Notes: generated from the sequence alone by a model not told the origin. DNA of 64,000 bases from Phyto melanocephala (GCA_941918925.1 OW799233.1:117999833-118063832), one strand, 5' to 3'; numbered from the stretch's first letter, positions 47,881-59,929 are shown. Program-made: numbers and translations.

Positions 47881-49154
47881 AAGGAAACAAAATTGATTTT
47901 TTTTTCTAATTGGAAGTCGCTTATTTCAAATCTAATCTCCGTTTTTCTTCATCAGCTCGCATTTTTAAGTTACAGGTACAAATCGTATTTGTAACTTTTT
48001 TCCAAAAATTAAAAGTTTAAAGAATTATAAATTTACTCCTCGTTAAGCGATTTTTAAAATTATTTTTTTTTTTTAAGAAAAAAATTTCTTGTGTATAATA
48101 AAATTAAAATTGTGTGGGCCTGAGCACTCACTCACTTTCTGAATTAACTGTACATGTAATGAAAAATATTTTTCTAACGATTTGAAGTTTTTACTTCACA
48201 AATCTATTGTGCAATCCAGGTAAAAAATTCAAAAAAAAATCATCCCAATTGGGTGAATCTGTATTACTTATAATAAAATTTTAAATTCAAATAGTTTTCA
48301 CTTCATAAGACTTTTTTGTATTAGAGGAGTAATGAATATTGATTTAAAGAGGATAATCTTTTTTCCATGCCAACAGTAATTTATATCTTAGCGACAAGTT
48401 TTTTCTTTTTTATGGAATTTTCTATTAACAAAGAGTGCCATTCTAATATATTTAAGCATATTCACATTCATATCTATCATTGCCATCTTCACATCTTCAA
48501 AAACGTATTGTCTATGGAATTCTGAGAGAATTTTAAAAAGTACTACACGTTTTTACCTTTATTACCAAACCAATTAGGAAATGGCATGTGTGTGTATGTG
48601 TCATATACTGCTTATTCAACATTTTCAAACTTTTTGTGTATTGACAGAGAATAAAACAAAATTTATATAAAAGTAATTATGCAGAAAATAAATCGATTAT
48701 AATGAGATTTGCTTTAGAAAGTAATTTTAAGTTGTATGAAAACTAATTTAAAAAATATGATTAAATTTAGATTAAATTCGTATAAAAAATGTTTTTTTTA
48801 TATTCTTTTATTTAAACAGTGAAGCAAATTGTAAAATAAATTTTAAGAGATGTAAAATTTCCAAATTATTGGAGATATAAGTTTAAGGCTAAAGACTGTA
48901 AAGAGACATTAAAAAATTGCATGTCTGTATTCTGCACAGAAAAATATTATTGCATAGAAACGTCTAATTAATTCAAAAATTGATTTAATTATGAATTTTT
49001 TTAACAAATTTTTTTATTTATTTGATAGATGGTTTTGAATTTTAATTAAAAACAAAGAAAATTATGTCACTTTCTTAAAACAAAATATTTTAAAATATTT
49101 AAAATAATAAAAGCTTTAACAACTTTTGTGAATAAAATTATGCGCAAAGCTTTA
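47881..49154. other. AT-rich spacer, nothing recognised
   Basis: No gene, RNA or definable repeat. Confidence 0.45.
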
Positions 49155-49156
49155 TA

Positions 49157-49663
49157 CCCTGTTCAGACAGATATTTTTAATTGTTTCAATTTAGTGTTGA
49201 TTGAGCAATTAATATAAGTGTTCACACATACTCAATTTATCTTATTTCATTAGCATTTGATAGCTGTAAAAACACAATGTATTTATACCAGATCAAATAA
49301 TGCCTTCTCTTCAGTTTTTTTCCTGTTCATAAAATATATTTACAATTATATTTATACATATGTACATATATATACTTATATGTATGTATTTGAATTTATT
49401 TGAAAATTTTTTTTAAATTTTCATCAAACATTTTCCATTTTTTTAATTTGTATTTTTTGTATATTTATTTGTTTGACATTAGAAATGCAACCTATAGAAT
49501 TTTCTTCTCACTGAACATACTTCTCAAGAGTTGTATTTCGAGTTATAGACAATAAGTGAAACAATGAAGTATATATTGCTCAATTATGGTAAATTGAGCT
49601 CAATAAGGCCTTCAATTGCGATAATATTATAAATTGACAATTAAGGCGCGTCTGTGAACATAG
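49157..49663. mobile_element. Candidate TA-flanked inverted-repeat miniature element
   Basis: The left end CCCTGTTCAGACAG and the right end (reverse-complemented) CTATGTTCACAGACG are followed inward by TTTTTAATTGTTTCAATTTA and CCTTAATTGTCAATTTA respectively. TA lies directly outside each end (49155-49156, 49664-49665). The arms are diverged, so this is a tentative Tc1/mariner-like miniature element. Confidence 0.5.
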
Positions 49664-49752
49664 TATTAAACTCTACACAGAAAATATTGTTATTTAAACA
49701 TTTTTAATTAATTATCTAGTTGATTTTTTTCAAATTTTAATTATATTTTTAA

Positions 49753-50446
49753 AGGCTAGTTTAGACTATAATACAAGTCGTATGACATGTCAAAAATTCG
49801 TGTAGAATGAACAAAGTAGAATAGTGTAAAAGCAAATTGTAATCAGTAGTAGAAAACATGGGAGAAAATACGGATGAAAATTTGACAAGCGGACCGTATT
49901 TATAAATCGTTTTAAAAAATGATGCATTTCATTAGATCAGAGGTGTATTTTAGTGTATTCATTGCCAAACATATTAAGGGCGTGCTAGTATTTTGACAGC
50001 TATTACAAAAACAACATGTATATTTTTGGAATTTGTTACACAGCGTAGAAGAAAATGGTTTGTTGTTTCTGTAGTTTTTGCAGAACTACAAACACCAAAA
50101 GTTGTTTTATTTATTAAACACATTCAAAGAAAAAGAAAACGAATAAAACTAAAATTTTACCTTTGTAGAAAACGAAAAACACCTTCTTTAATTATTTAAA
50201 AGAATGTATTCTTTATTAGTTTTTGTACTTGGGATTATAATTTCTTGTGTTAATTAGATTATTACTTTGTATGTTTTTGTTAATCGTTCTACTTTGTTTC
50301 TACGTCACACTAATAGTGTAAACGCCATAAAACATATATTAGACTTTTGCTGTCATTTTCTTGAGTACGGAGAGAATTTCGTCAAATTTTACATCTACAA
50401 AATCTAATTGAAGTCGTACAACTTGTATTATAATCTAAACTGGCCT
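49753..50446. mobile_element. Inverted-repeat element with TAA duplication (Harbinger-like)
   Basis: About 35-bp terminal repeats, four mismatches: AGGCTAGTTTAGACTATAAT at the left (49753-49786) and, reverse-complemented, AGGCCAGTTTAGATTATAAT at the right (50413-50446). TAA lies immediately outside both (49750-49752, 50447-50449). A three-base TAA duplication suits PIF/Harbinger. The internal frame at 49993-50199, rich in Lys/Arg, shows no definite domain, so coding content is unproven. Confidence 0.72.
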
Positions 50447-50908
50447 TAATTAAATTTAATAAAAAATTAAAAAAATTACATTAAAAAATAAAATTTAAAA
50501 GTTTTTTAGATTTTATTTTGTATGAAAAGTTTAATTAAATTTTGATTAATAATGTAAAACAGGAAGGTGAATATGAAAAAAAATATTGGCTAATCAACAG
50601 AACAAAGTGCCAGTAAGTTCATACTCAGCTCAAAATAGTGTTTATTCCTAACATACATAAATAAGAGCTTATTGCAAATGTGACTAAAGACAATATTCCG
50701 TTGGATTTTTATTTTGATATATAAGCCATTATTTGAATTCTTTCACTCCATTTGATCAAGATTTGTCCAGGTTGATAATATAGTCCCTCTGCTTGTGAAA
50801 ATAAGACGTTTGGTTCTACAGCCAGTTCATAGATGTGTATAATGCTTTAAAAAGACAAATCGAACAGCAGTCAACTACTGAATATCGGATTGGCATAAAA
50901 TATTAAAT

Positions 50909-51180
50909 ACTGGCTTATGCCCGCGACTTCGTCTGCGTAGTTATCGGGATAAAAGTATTAATAGTATTAATATGAAAGAAAAGTCAAAACTTACAACAAC
51001 AAAAATATTTACAACACAAACAACCCATTTAGGCTTTGTGATGATGAATTTGCAAACGAGGTTGTTATCTATCTATGTGCCGAATTCAATTTAGTTCTGT
51101 TCTGCCGTTTTTGCGTGATTGAGTTAAAAATATCCAAACATACAAACAGCCAAACATATAACCATTCACATTTATAACAA
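50909..51180 (+). repeat. Insect retroelement-tail-type repeat, copy 2
   Basis: The head ACTGGCTTATGCCCGCGACT then TCGTCTGCGTAGTTATCGGG, the middle GTGATGATGAATTTGC and the block GTTCTGCCGTTTTTGCGTGA match copies 1 and 3. The tail after CATTCACATTTATAA is truncated. Confidence 0.75.
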
Positions 51181-51244
51181 ACCGAGGCAGATGATTTTCG
51201 GTCGGCCAAAACTTGTAGCATAAGCAAATATCCCAAGATCTTAA

Positions 51245-51990
51245 AGTTTATTTTTTTTCGCAACAAATTTCTTGAAAGTGGATCCGAATTTGAGCTTAAA
51301 AATAAAATTGCACATCACATCTTTGAAAACTTTCCTTTTGAGGGTTGCAGACCAATGACAAATAACATCTCTTAGCCGAAATCAAATAAGGATGTCTTAC
51401 ATACATTTCCCAGATAAATTAGTAAAAAGGTGTGATATTACGCCATCTAAGTGGCCAATTTTTCGTAGAATAACATGAAATTAAGTACTAATCAAAATAA
51501 TTTCTCAACAAGTCTGTTATTTTACGCGGTTTAAGGCTCGTAGTGCCATTTTGTCGAAAGCAAAGCTCGCCAACACCATGCGCTTGAATTTCAGGAAGCA
51601 CATAGTCCATCAACATGATTCGATAATGGTTACCATTGATATTCTGATCTGTCCTTTTTTAAAGAAATATAAACTAATAACTCCACGAGCACATAAACAA
51701 CACCACACCGTTGTTATTAATGGGTTCAATGGTAACTCTTGGTACTCTTCGGATAGCTAATCAAGCTAAATATGGCAGTTTTATTTTTTAACGTATCTAT
51801 TGCTATTGGCAATAGCGGTTTTAGTTGGTTGCTTATGCGCACTATTAGTTCCAGAATCGCACAAAATTCTGTTTTTCGCAATACCTTTGAACACTTTGGA
51901 GAAGCTGGTGTGACGTTAGTCTTTCCAAGAATAATACTGAAAAAAATATATATAGAGCAGTTTGATATGAGTCATGCGTGATCTGTAAAA
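51245..51990 (-). pseudogene. Decayed Tc1/mariner-superfamily transposase, central and C-terminal
   Basis: Minus-strand pieces in order: KKQNCHI (canonical NKQNxRIW), EEYQELPLNPLITTVWC, RGVISLYFFKK, then NINGNHYRIMLMDYVLPEIQ and GELCFRQNGTTS in place of the catalytic FQQDGAT.HT. KNWPLRWRNITPFY-stop-FIW replaces WPPRSCDLTPLDYFLWG. The catalytic aspartate of FQQD is replaced by Asn in the legible frame, and stops and shifts abound. It is a dead relic of the FQQDGA-type group. Confidence 0.75.
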
Positions 51991-51999
51991 AAAACTATT

Positions 52000-52250
52000 G
52001 TAAATTAAACCTCACGTAAGTCACGATTAGAGATTTTAGGCAACCTTTACAAAACTTGTCATTGAGCAAAGTACAGCCATGATTAAATTTTAAACCATAG
52101 ATAAACACTGGGCCTTGATGGTGCTTCATCGCTAAAAATTGAATTGAGTTCATCGATGATATTATCAATGTCGAAAGTTGTAAAAAGTAATCACCCGAAT
52201 ATGTTCGAGTGTACGTTAAACATCTAGAACTTTACTATAGGAACGTCAGT
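52000..52250 (-). pseudogene. mariner transposase N-terminal relic (SETMAR/cecropia-like)
   Basis: The minus strand reads SDEAPSRPSVYLWFK followed, in a neighbouring frame, by FNHGCTLLNDKFCKG and LKSLIVTYVRFN. The N-terminal helix-turn-helix of one mariner group reads ...APSxSTVYxWFxxFxxGRxSLxDExREGRPKSxV, a close fit. This differs from the group of the adjacent relic at 51245-51990, so two insertions may abut here. Confidence 0.65.
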
Positions 52251-54431
52251 TGCCAAATTGCAGGACTAACATTGCCCAATCCAGAAATATAAAAGGCAAC
52301 CCTCATATGCGTAAAGTCGAAATGCAATTAATGCATTAGGCTCTTCCGACAGATGCCGTATATTTGATGGTAATATAACCCATAGTTCGGCCAAAAAAAA
52401 AAAATCCTTTCCAGCGTTAGCTTAGGGGGCACAAATTTACATCAGACTAGAAAAAAAGTTTCATGTATTTTCAGAATGAATTTAGCAAGCAGTATCAGGT
52501 AAAAATACAAACATTTATTTAAGAGTAATTATTTACATATTTACCAAGACATGATAAAAAATTTCGTTACAAACAAATAATGAAATTCTTAAAGACATTG
52601 ATTGATGCTGTTACATTCTACACGACAGCTGGCTACTCGGGTGCAGATATTTTCAGTGGTGAAATCGTATAGCATACTAAGCTAAACATATGAAACTCTT
52701 CTAATCCCTCTGTCTTGCAGTGTCAAAATAACATTTTTTAATTAGAATTTTCGATTGGCATTACATTTTGACTTTAAAACATGAATTGTTGTATCTCGTG
52801 ATGTTAATGCGCTTCAAGAGAGTGTGATCAGCTCATATATGTTTAGTGTTGCCAATTAAGCCCTTTCTTTGTTCAATTTCACTCTTAGCCTTTTTTAATT
52901 TTTTCCTTTTTTGTCCTTTTTAGCTATTTTATTGATATTCAAAAATTTATCCTTGAAAATATTTAAAACAAGTTGCTCGTACATATGTCTGCAAAAAATC
53001 GCTACAAACATAAACGTTTCATGGTAAACACACAGAAATAATGTGATTTTTTGGTCTTTTTATTTTGCTTCTAAATTACATTAATAAATATTTAAAAGTA
53101 TCGTTCACTACACATTTCACCTTCTTGTTTTCTTGCAATTAAAATTCGATTTGTATTTCAGTTTCTTAAGTGCAAAAGGGTACTATAACCTTTTAATAAT
53201 TTTAACGATTTTTTTTAAATATTAAACATATTTTGAATTATTTGGGAAAGGTTAGCGATTTATCGCCAAAATTTAAAAAATCTGCTTTTTTTAATGATTT
53301 TGAGGCCAGATATAGCGGTATTAGCTTAAAAAGTTCCCACTACTGCTGATACTATGCAAGGAAGGAGTGAGTTACTACCCATAACTACTGCTGTAATAAG
53401 CTTTAAAAATCTAATTTAACCCCCTACAGTAGCTTTGACCAACTACTAATTAGACAGATTAATTTAAATCATAGCTAGGGAATTTCGATTAGAATTAGAA
53501 ATCATTACTACTGTATACTTTGTTTGAAAGCCAACTAAACTTTTATATGTTTCAGTTAGTAGATTTTTGTACTGTGCTACTTTGCAACGTTCAGTTTCGT
53601 TAATATGTATGTTAGTTAATAAAAACGTAATGGTGACCCTTCTTCTCTTTTTTTCATTCCACACTATTTTGCATTCTTAAAGTAGAAATTACTTTATATT
53701 GATTTATATAAGTTTGTTACACGGTGCCTTGCACAGCCCTTTAGCTTACTTCTCTTGAAAATTTAATTTTTGTAGCCCTTCTTTTGAGAAAATAAAGCAA
53801 AATTTTATCTCCAAAAAAAATACATGACCACATTGCAAAAAGACCACATTTTTGGCAACAAGAAATTCTTCGAAAAAAAAAACTCTGCACAACCAGACAC
53901 AATCAAAATTAGACCACAACAAATTCACATTTACACACAAATATTTTATAATGAATGTACACTTATGCCTAAACATATATGTATATGTATGTATGTTTAA
54001 ACGTGCGAGTATACTTATAGATACTTCTTCATATTCATGCTTAGTTAGTTACAAATATAAACTAACAAACATTTATTTAAATACTTTTACTTCCTCTCTG
54101 GTAACATACACACACACAAATGCAAATTCATATATATTTATTTAAATATGAAATTGTAACCATCTTATATAGAACCAACTTAACTAAATTAAAAAATGGA
54201 ATGAATATTCAACAAACCAAAAAGAAAATAAAAAAAAGTGAATAGAGTCAAGCACAAGTGCAAATATTCCTACCAATACAAACACAAGCAGAATATAAAA
54301 GTTCATAGTCATATAGCACGGGAAACTTATTCTTTTAAAATAAATATAAAAAATTAATGTGGCATTTTGTGTGTGAGTATTTTTGTGTTATTGTTTAAAG
54401 TTGTCAATATGAGGAAGAGAAAGCGCTTGTA
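52251..54431. other. AT-rich DNA without a supported gene
   Basis: Short frames only. The plus frame at 53852-54145 and the minus frame at 53746-53976 overlap each other and look compositional. TAGTGTTGCCAATTAAGCCC at about 52849 resembles one hAT end but has no partner. Confidence 0.45.
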
Positions 54432-55805
54432 TTTTATACTCTTTACAAAGGTATTTAAAGCTTTATTATTCCATTTATAGTTTATACAATATTCATTTCC
54501 GACATCATATATGTCCGTCTGTTTTTCTGTCTATTTGAGTTTGATTGATATCAACTTTTTAAAGCCCCAACTAAGTCCACAGATCTGTATGTCGTAGCAA
54601 GATTTTTAAAATATCCGGTAATAAATTGCTTTAAAATAATTCTTCGCAGACTAGTGAAATCATATTGTCTGAGGTCTCGAAAATTATTTCTGAGAAAAAC
54701 TTCCAAATCAGTTAGGAACTGACTGATATATAAGCACCAAAATAGAACGGCTCGGTGTTTTTTTTTTTTTTTGAAGTTACAAACGAAAACCTTTCCGGTT
54801 TTAGACAACCGGGAGGGTCTATATTAGTATCCAATAAAAGGCCTTTGCTTGCAAAATACACCATATCGAAAGCTTAGTATGCAAACCTGCTAACTCCCTT
54901 TCAGCTAATTTTACAGGAGTGACAAAAAAAACTTCATATATTTTCTATTTGTATCTTGAGAGGAAAACCAAAACTATAGTTGGTTTATTTTATGGTACTC
55001 CTCACATATGACTACAATCTACAAAAATAAAAATAGTATTAATTGCTAGTAAATATAAGAGTTAGTAGTAACACTGAACCAATATTGTACTGGATTTAGC
55101 AGTTGCTCTTATAAAGATTTTTCTGTGAGAGGATTTAGCAGTTTTTCTTATCAAACCTTTTTACACACTTCAAGACTTAAATTGAAGAAAAACTACATGC
55201 TGGTCGTATCTTTCTCTACAACACGGCATCAAAATCTCAATATACTTAAAAAGTAGATATAGCAGGTTTGCATATTAAGCCGACGATATTTTCAAAAAAT
55301 TTTAAACTAATTATGGCCGCCATTACAAAATGGCGTAAAATATATTCATATATGGGTCAAATCTAGTTATTAAATACAATAAACCATCCTATGAGAAGGT
55401 GAGCCTCAGTATTGGTATTAACTGATAGGGCTTGAACAGTGGAGCTTAGTTAACTGTGAAAAATTTAAAATATAAGAATGGCGAAAATATGGTCCAAATA
55501 AAGTAACTACGGTTTTGTCATCTTCAACCAGTAGAATATAGTAGACCTTGAAAAATTTTAAAATTCAAGATGGCTTGCGAAACAAACTGGTGGATAATTT
55601 TTTCTCAACCACATCAAATGAAAGGGCTTGACTTGTAGAATACATTTTACAGATAAATGTGTAAAACTTTAAAATCAAACATGACACTTGTATTTTTTGT
55701 ATAATAAAGTAAAACGACATATAACACCTTAAATTAATATTTAGGCTATGCTATGTACATGTTGATTATCAGATTCGACGCGGTCAAATAAGGCACTCTT
55801 AATCG
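54432..55805 (-). mobile_element. Diverged family-B element
   Basis: Read on minus, AAGAGTGCCTTATTTGACCG and GAATCTGATAATC form the 5' side. The plus-strand TTTTATACTCTTTACAAAGG at 54432 is the other terminus. It shares TGGCCGCCATTACAAAATGG and TATGGGTCAAAT blocks with the copy at 45850-46729. The ends are eroded. Confidence 0.55.
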
Positions 55806-56237
55806 TTATACTTGGAAATAGTGTCTACTATTAAAATTTTCAAACTACTATAAACCACCAGCATAATTCGTTTTTTTTTTTGCACGCATTTTGTAAAGCA
55901 AAAGCAATTTAACAGGTTTGCATAAATTTAAATTACGTTACTTATCATATATTCTATAAGAAGTTTCAATAATTATATGATCTCAAAACTGTTTCTCATA
56001 CAAGATGTTTCTCATGCTTTAATTAGATGTAAAATAAATTAGTTCTCTGAATATATGGAAGGTTTTATACAACGTTTGTAGGCATTTTTATGCAACCGTT
56101 TAGATAAAAAAATTATCAACTCTACTTGGCTCTAAATACGTAAATCTTCTTTTAATTAAAAATGTTTTCAGATAATTCTATTTTTAATAAAATAACCAGG
56201 ATATGAAATGCAACTCTTTGTTAACATTGTTATTATA

Positions 56238-56772
56238 CAGTGCTGTCTGGGTAGAGAGAACCCCCGATTCTATGAATACCTCGTTAGAATGATCACCAGA
56301 ATTTTTACATTGACTACTCTGTAGAGTGAATACTAATGAACCTTTATAAAGTGAACATACTTTATAGTGAGTTTTTAGGTTTGGCGAAGGAGAAAAACAA
56401 TGAAAAAGATTATAAAAATTAAAGAGAACATAAAATAACGGTAAAGAAACGATTCTTTTAGAGTAAGTTGACAAGTAACTCTCACAAACACGCATTCTAT
56501 GAAGTGTTAATTTATTTAAGTCTGCGCGCATGTTCCATTAAGTGCGTGTTTCAAAGTTAATATCTGAATAATTGGTGTTATATAATTGTTACATAAAAAT
56601 GGATTCGAAAAAAAGCACTTATCCTTAAAACTAGAAAGCGATATTATAAAAGAAATTGAAAAATGTGCTAGTGTTACTTTTTGGCACAGCGTTTAAACCT
56701 TGATTTAGTGAACAACCTGGGTATAGTGAAATCGCTCTGCAAAAATTAGTTCACTCTACCCAGACAGCGCTG
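56238..56772. mobile_element. pogo-like miniature element
   Basis: Terminal repeats of about 24 bp, two mismatches: CAGTGCTGTCTGGGTAGAGA at the left and, reverse-complemented, CAGCGCTGTCTGGGTAGAGT at the right, each continuing GAAC. TA lies directly outside both ends (56236-56237, 56773-56774). CAGT-type ends with TCT(G/C)GGT...GTGAAC and a TA duplication are the pattern of pogo/Tigger elements. AGTGAA words recur near both ends. It is non-coding. Confidence 0.82.
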
Positions 56773-57408
56773 TATAACTAATTAAAGCTCACCAATAGCG
56801 CTTCTCAACTAAGTAGCACCAGCAAACAATCTGGCCACATTAGTTTGTAGTTTAGACATAGTACAACGAAAATAAATGTTTAAAAATTTTGGAAAATTAC
56901 AAAAAATTCTATGTATAAACAACACATATATTTGTAACACAATTTTGTTATTTAAGTTGTTTTTTATTTTATTTAGTTTAGTTTGTTCCTTTTTTAACAT
57001 TTATATTGCCTTGGTCTACTTTTGTAGAATACATTCATATACACACACACCCACAGATATTCACACAACAAATAAACACAAAAAAAAAGAAATTTTTTGT
57101 TTCAGCATTTTATAGACAACTTTGAAATATTAAAAAGGCAAATAAAATAAAACTAAATACCTAAATGAAAAAGAAAAACTTTTAATAAAAACTTTTTTGG
57201 TTTCATTTAATTCAAGCAACAACAATCAAACCTTATTTATGTGCTGAAATTATTTTTATAGCCTACATTTTAATTTCCAGTTTAAATGTGTCTGTTTATA
57301 GATGGACAAAAATAAATTGCCCAGTGAAAGAAGTATATCGTTACCTAAACTCGCAAAGGGGGCAAGTCCACTATTTTTGAAAATTATGCAGGACAATAGA
57401 ATATAGAA

Positions 57409-58034
57409 AACAAGTAAAAGTGCTATATTCGGTCGTGCCGAATCTTATATACCCTTCACAACGTGTAGTCATGCAATAACAATTGTTTTTATCACCATTC
57501 ATCGCATATAAAATACGTTGATACATACATATAAAAAACATAGATCTAAAAAAACATTCATTGTAAAATTATAAATTGCGTTTAAAAAAATATATATATA
57601 AAAAAAAAATTAATAAAATAATTAAAAAAAAATAAAAAACCAAAAAAAATAAAAAAATAAATTTAAAAAATAGAAAATAAAAAAAAATAATTTCAGCTGT
57701 AATTCATGCCACGTTCACTCTGACCAGTATACTACGTTTGTATGTATGTTGTTGTGAAAAAAAAACGGTGGTTTTTTCCCCACATCTTAGTTGTTTACGT
57801 ACCGATGTTTCTGATTATCAATACCGATCTGCTCCCGAATTTTTCTGATATTTTAATACCTCAAGAGGTTAATTTCAACATACACACGGACAGATAGACA
57901 GACTGACAACGCTAGGTCGACTCCTCCCCTAAGCTTTCATGAAATTTTATGGGGTCAGAAATGAAAATTATAGAAATTTCACATGGAAAGACGAACCTAT
58001 ATATACCCTTTTTTACTGTCTGAAGAGTATAAAA
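57409..58034 (+). mobile_element. Family-B mini-me/DINE-1-like repeat, complete copy
   Basis: The 5' end AACAAGTAAAAGTGCTATAT is followed by the stem TTCGGTCGTGCCGAA and TTATATACCCTTCACAACG. An A-rich tract lies at about 57570-57690. Then CCGATGTTTCTGATT, the GGACAGATAGACAGACTGAC tract, TTTATGGGGTCAGAAATG and the terminus GAAGAGTATAAAA follow. It shows that the repeat at 385-1106 is the same family lacking its 5' end. Confidence 0.8.
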
Positions 58035-58453
58035 ATACATCATTGTCTTGCAATAATAAATATGTAAAAAAGGATTGCATTCATTCATTAAAAATACAAG
58101 GTTTAAATTGTTATTTGTCTCCTATAAAACTAATTCATTTAGTAGGCCTTGCTGCCTAACAAATAAGGATATCGTCAATCAAACTGTTAAAAGTCTTTAC
58201 TTATAGAAAACACATGTTTGCATAATTAAATTTTTTGCCACGAAATAAAATTAAAAGCATCACTTAATACAAGTTGTAATTTAATTTAAAATGGTAAAAT
58301 TAATAGATATTTTTATTACTCAGCAAGAATGCACTTTTTAATTTTTAAATAAAGACACATATTTTTTGATGTATGTATGTAGTTGTGGTTTTTTTTATTG
58401 AACTTTAAAGGAGATATGTTCCCATTAAGTATCAAAAAAACGGCCATCATGTC

Positions 58454-58461
58454 TCTGCTGA
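58454..58461. repeat. Left target-site duplication TCTGCTGA
   Basis: The 8-bp word immediately outside the left terminal repeat is identical to 59841-59848. Confidence 0.9.
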
Positions 58462-59840
58462 CAAGAATGATTAAATAAAGATTACGCCATCACGCAGCCA
58501 TAAAAAAACATTTCTGCGCATGTAGGAATTCTGACGTCACTCAAGCTGTGTTCTGATTGGCTAATAAAATTCAGCTTTATAATAATCTTTGTGTGAAAAC
58601 ATGACAGTGGGACAAATTGTTATTTTTCTAACTAAATGTTTTGAAAGCAAAAAAATTCATTATATATATACATATATATTTTCATTATTTTTATTACAAT
58701 ATTTCACTATTATATTATGTGTATTAATTTATTTCATTTTGTTATTTTATCAAATTTTCTTTTTCGCTTATAAATATTTTCAGCGATTTTGACATTTAGT
58801 TTCCTAATTCTAAAATGCATTCGACACCTAAAAAAAAGTTTTTTTTCACGTATTCACTGGCTTCAATTTCTTTGGCTTCCAACAAATGCTTTTGTAAATA
58901 TCCGCTTGAAAGTAATAATTTGTTACCATTTAATTTGAAAAATATGGTGTAAGTTTGGAAGTGATCTTCTTCAAGATTAGTCGGCCTTGGAGCATTTTCC
59001 GCGACCAATTTTTCTTCAAAACTATTTGGAATATCATTTTGCTTTTCAGTTTCACGTAGTCGTCTTCGTAGCAGTTTTCGTTTCACATTCAATAACACTA
59101 GTGTCTAAAGACGGAACTGCATGGGATTTTAAAATTTTTGCACGCCCTTTGCTAAATTCTATTAACAATGCCTTAGTAATGTACTGCAAGCATTAATTTT
59201 GTTTTAACTTACCCATTTCAAATATCAAGTTTCTTTCAAAATCTTCTTGCTTGAAATGTAAAACACATATTTTTTCTTTATCCACATTTACAGGCTTCCC
59301 TCGTTTGCAAAAAATTACCCATAACTTCCTTCGAGCTTCATCTTTTGGAAAATTGTAAAATGATACAGCTGTTTGAAAACACAAACGTTTTATTTAATAT
59401 ACGCAAATTATTAGTTTTTAATAGAATTTCTCAATTTTTTTTTTTGCTGTTACTTTGCTTGCATTTGCCCACTGCACATTTTATATTTGCTCTCTTTCTT
59501 ATCTTTTCACTTTATTTTGTTTTCTGTTTTGCAGCTTTTAAATAACCAAATTTAAACACTTTTTATATAATTTTAATTATTTTTAATATTATTTATATGT
59601 ATTTATTATAAAATATGACACGAAATTCGTTGTTTATTTAACACCGATGTAATACTTATTTTTTAGACCTCTCTGAGTAAATTAATTACAGGGCTGCCAA
59701 CTATTACAAAATACATACATTTTTTGTAAGAAATTATAAATTTCACATATGATACAGACTTGGTAACCTTTGCGAGGGGATTACTACGTCATCAAACGGT
59801 AAATCATGCGCAAGGCGTAATCTTTATTTAATCATTCTTG
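58462..59840 (-). mobile_element. P-superfamily-like DNA transposon with THAP gene relic
   Basis: Perfect 27-bp terminal inverted repeats (58462-58488 and 59814-59840) begin CAAGAATGATTAAATAAAGA and end ATTACGCC. The flanks carry an exact 8-bp duplication. Canonical P elements have 31-bp repeats beginning CA and an 8-bp duplication, and their transposase starts with a THAP zinc finger, as does the gene relic inside this element. Total length is 1379 bp, too short for a full P transposase (about 750-880 residues), so the catalytic part is deleted. Subterminal ACGTCACTCAA (left, about 58532) and ACGTCATCAAA (right, about 59787) may be internal binding sites. Confidence 0.85.
58796..59478 (-). 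pseudogene. THAP zinc-finger gene relic inside the P-like element
   Basis: Exon 1 (59478-59454) reads CAVGKCKQ and ends at a GTAACA donor. An 85-bp intron ends in TTTTCAAACAG. Exon 2 from 59368 continues TVSFYNFPKDEARRKLW and then KICVLHF. Together these give C-x4-C, 36 residues, C-x2-H, plus the conserved Trp, Pro and HF of THAP domains. Past an in-frame TAA at about 59195 the same frame goes on to GRAKILKSHAVPSLDTS, which holds the AVPxx box closing the domain. A further frame change leads to the 100-codon frame 59098-58796, of no recognised fold. I see no in-frame ATG before CAVGKC; an ATG overlaps one base off. It is probably dead as written, though the domain is well preserved. Confidence 0.8.
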
Positions 59841-59848
59841 TCTGCTGA
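59841..59848. repeat. Right target-site duplication TCTGCTGA
   Basis: Identical to 58454-58461, directly after the right terminal repeat. Confidence 0.9.
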
Positions 59849-59929
59849 CATGCCATTAATGTTTTCATAAAGTTATACGTGAATTTTTCATTTTTACTGT
59901 ACCTTAATGATGACACAATAAATCACGAG

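Noticed and set aside
52849..53350. Possible second hAT element starting TAGTGTTGCCAATTAAGCCC
   Set aside because: The best right-hand candidate (TTCCCACTACTG) matches poorly and the flanking octamers differ.
56184..56531. 115-codon minus-strand frame
   Set aside because: It overlaps one arm of the pogo-like miniature element and does not respect the element boundary.
59184..59212. A 29-bp intron in the THAP relic (GTAAGT...TTGCAG)
   Set aside because: It is shorter than fly introns normally are and it breaks the frame. Readthrough of a single stop explains the domain better.
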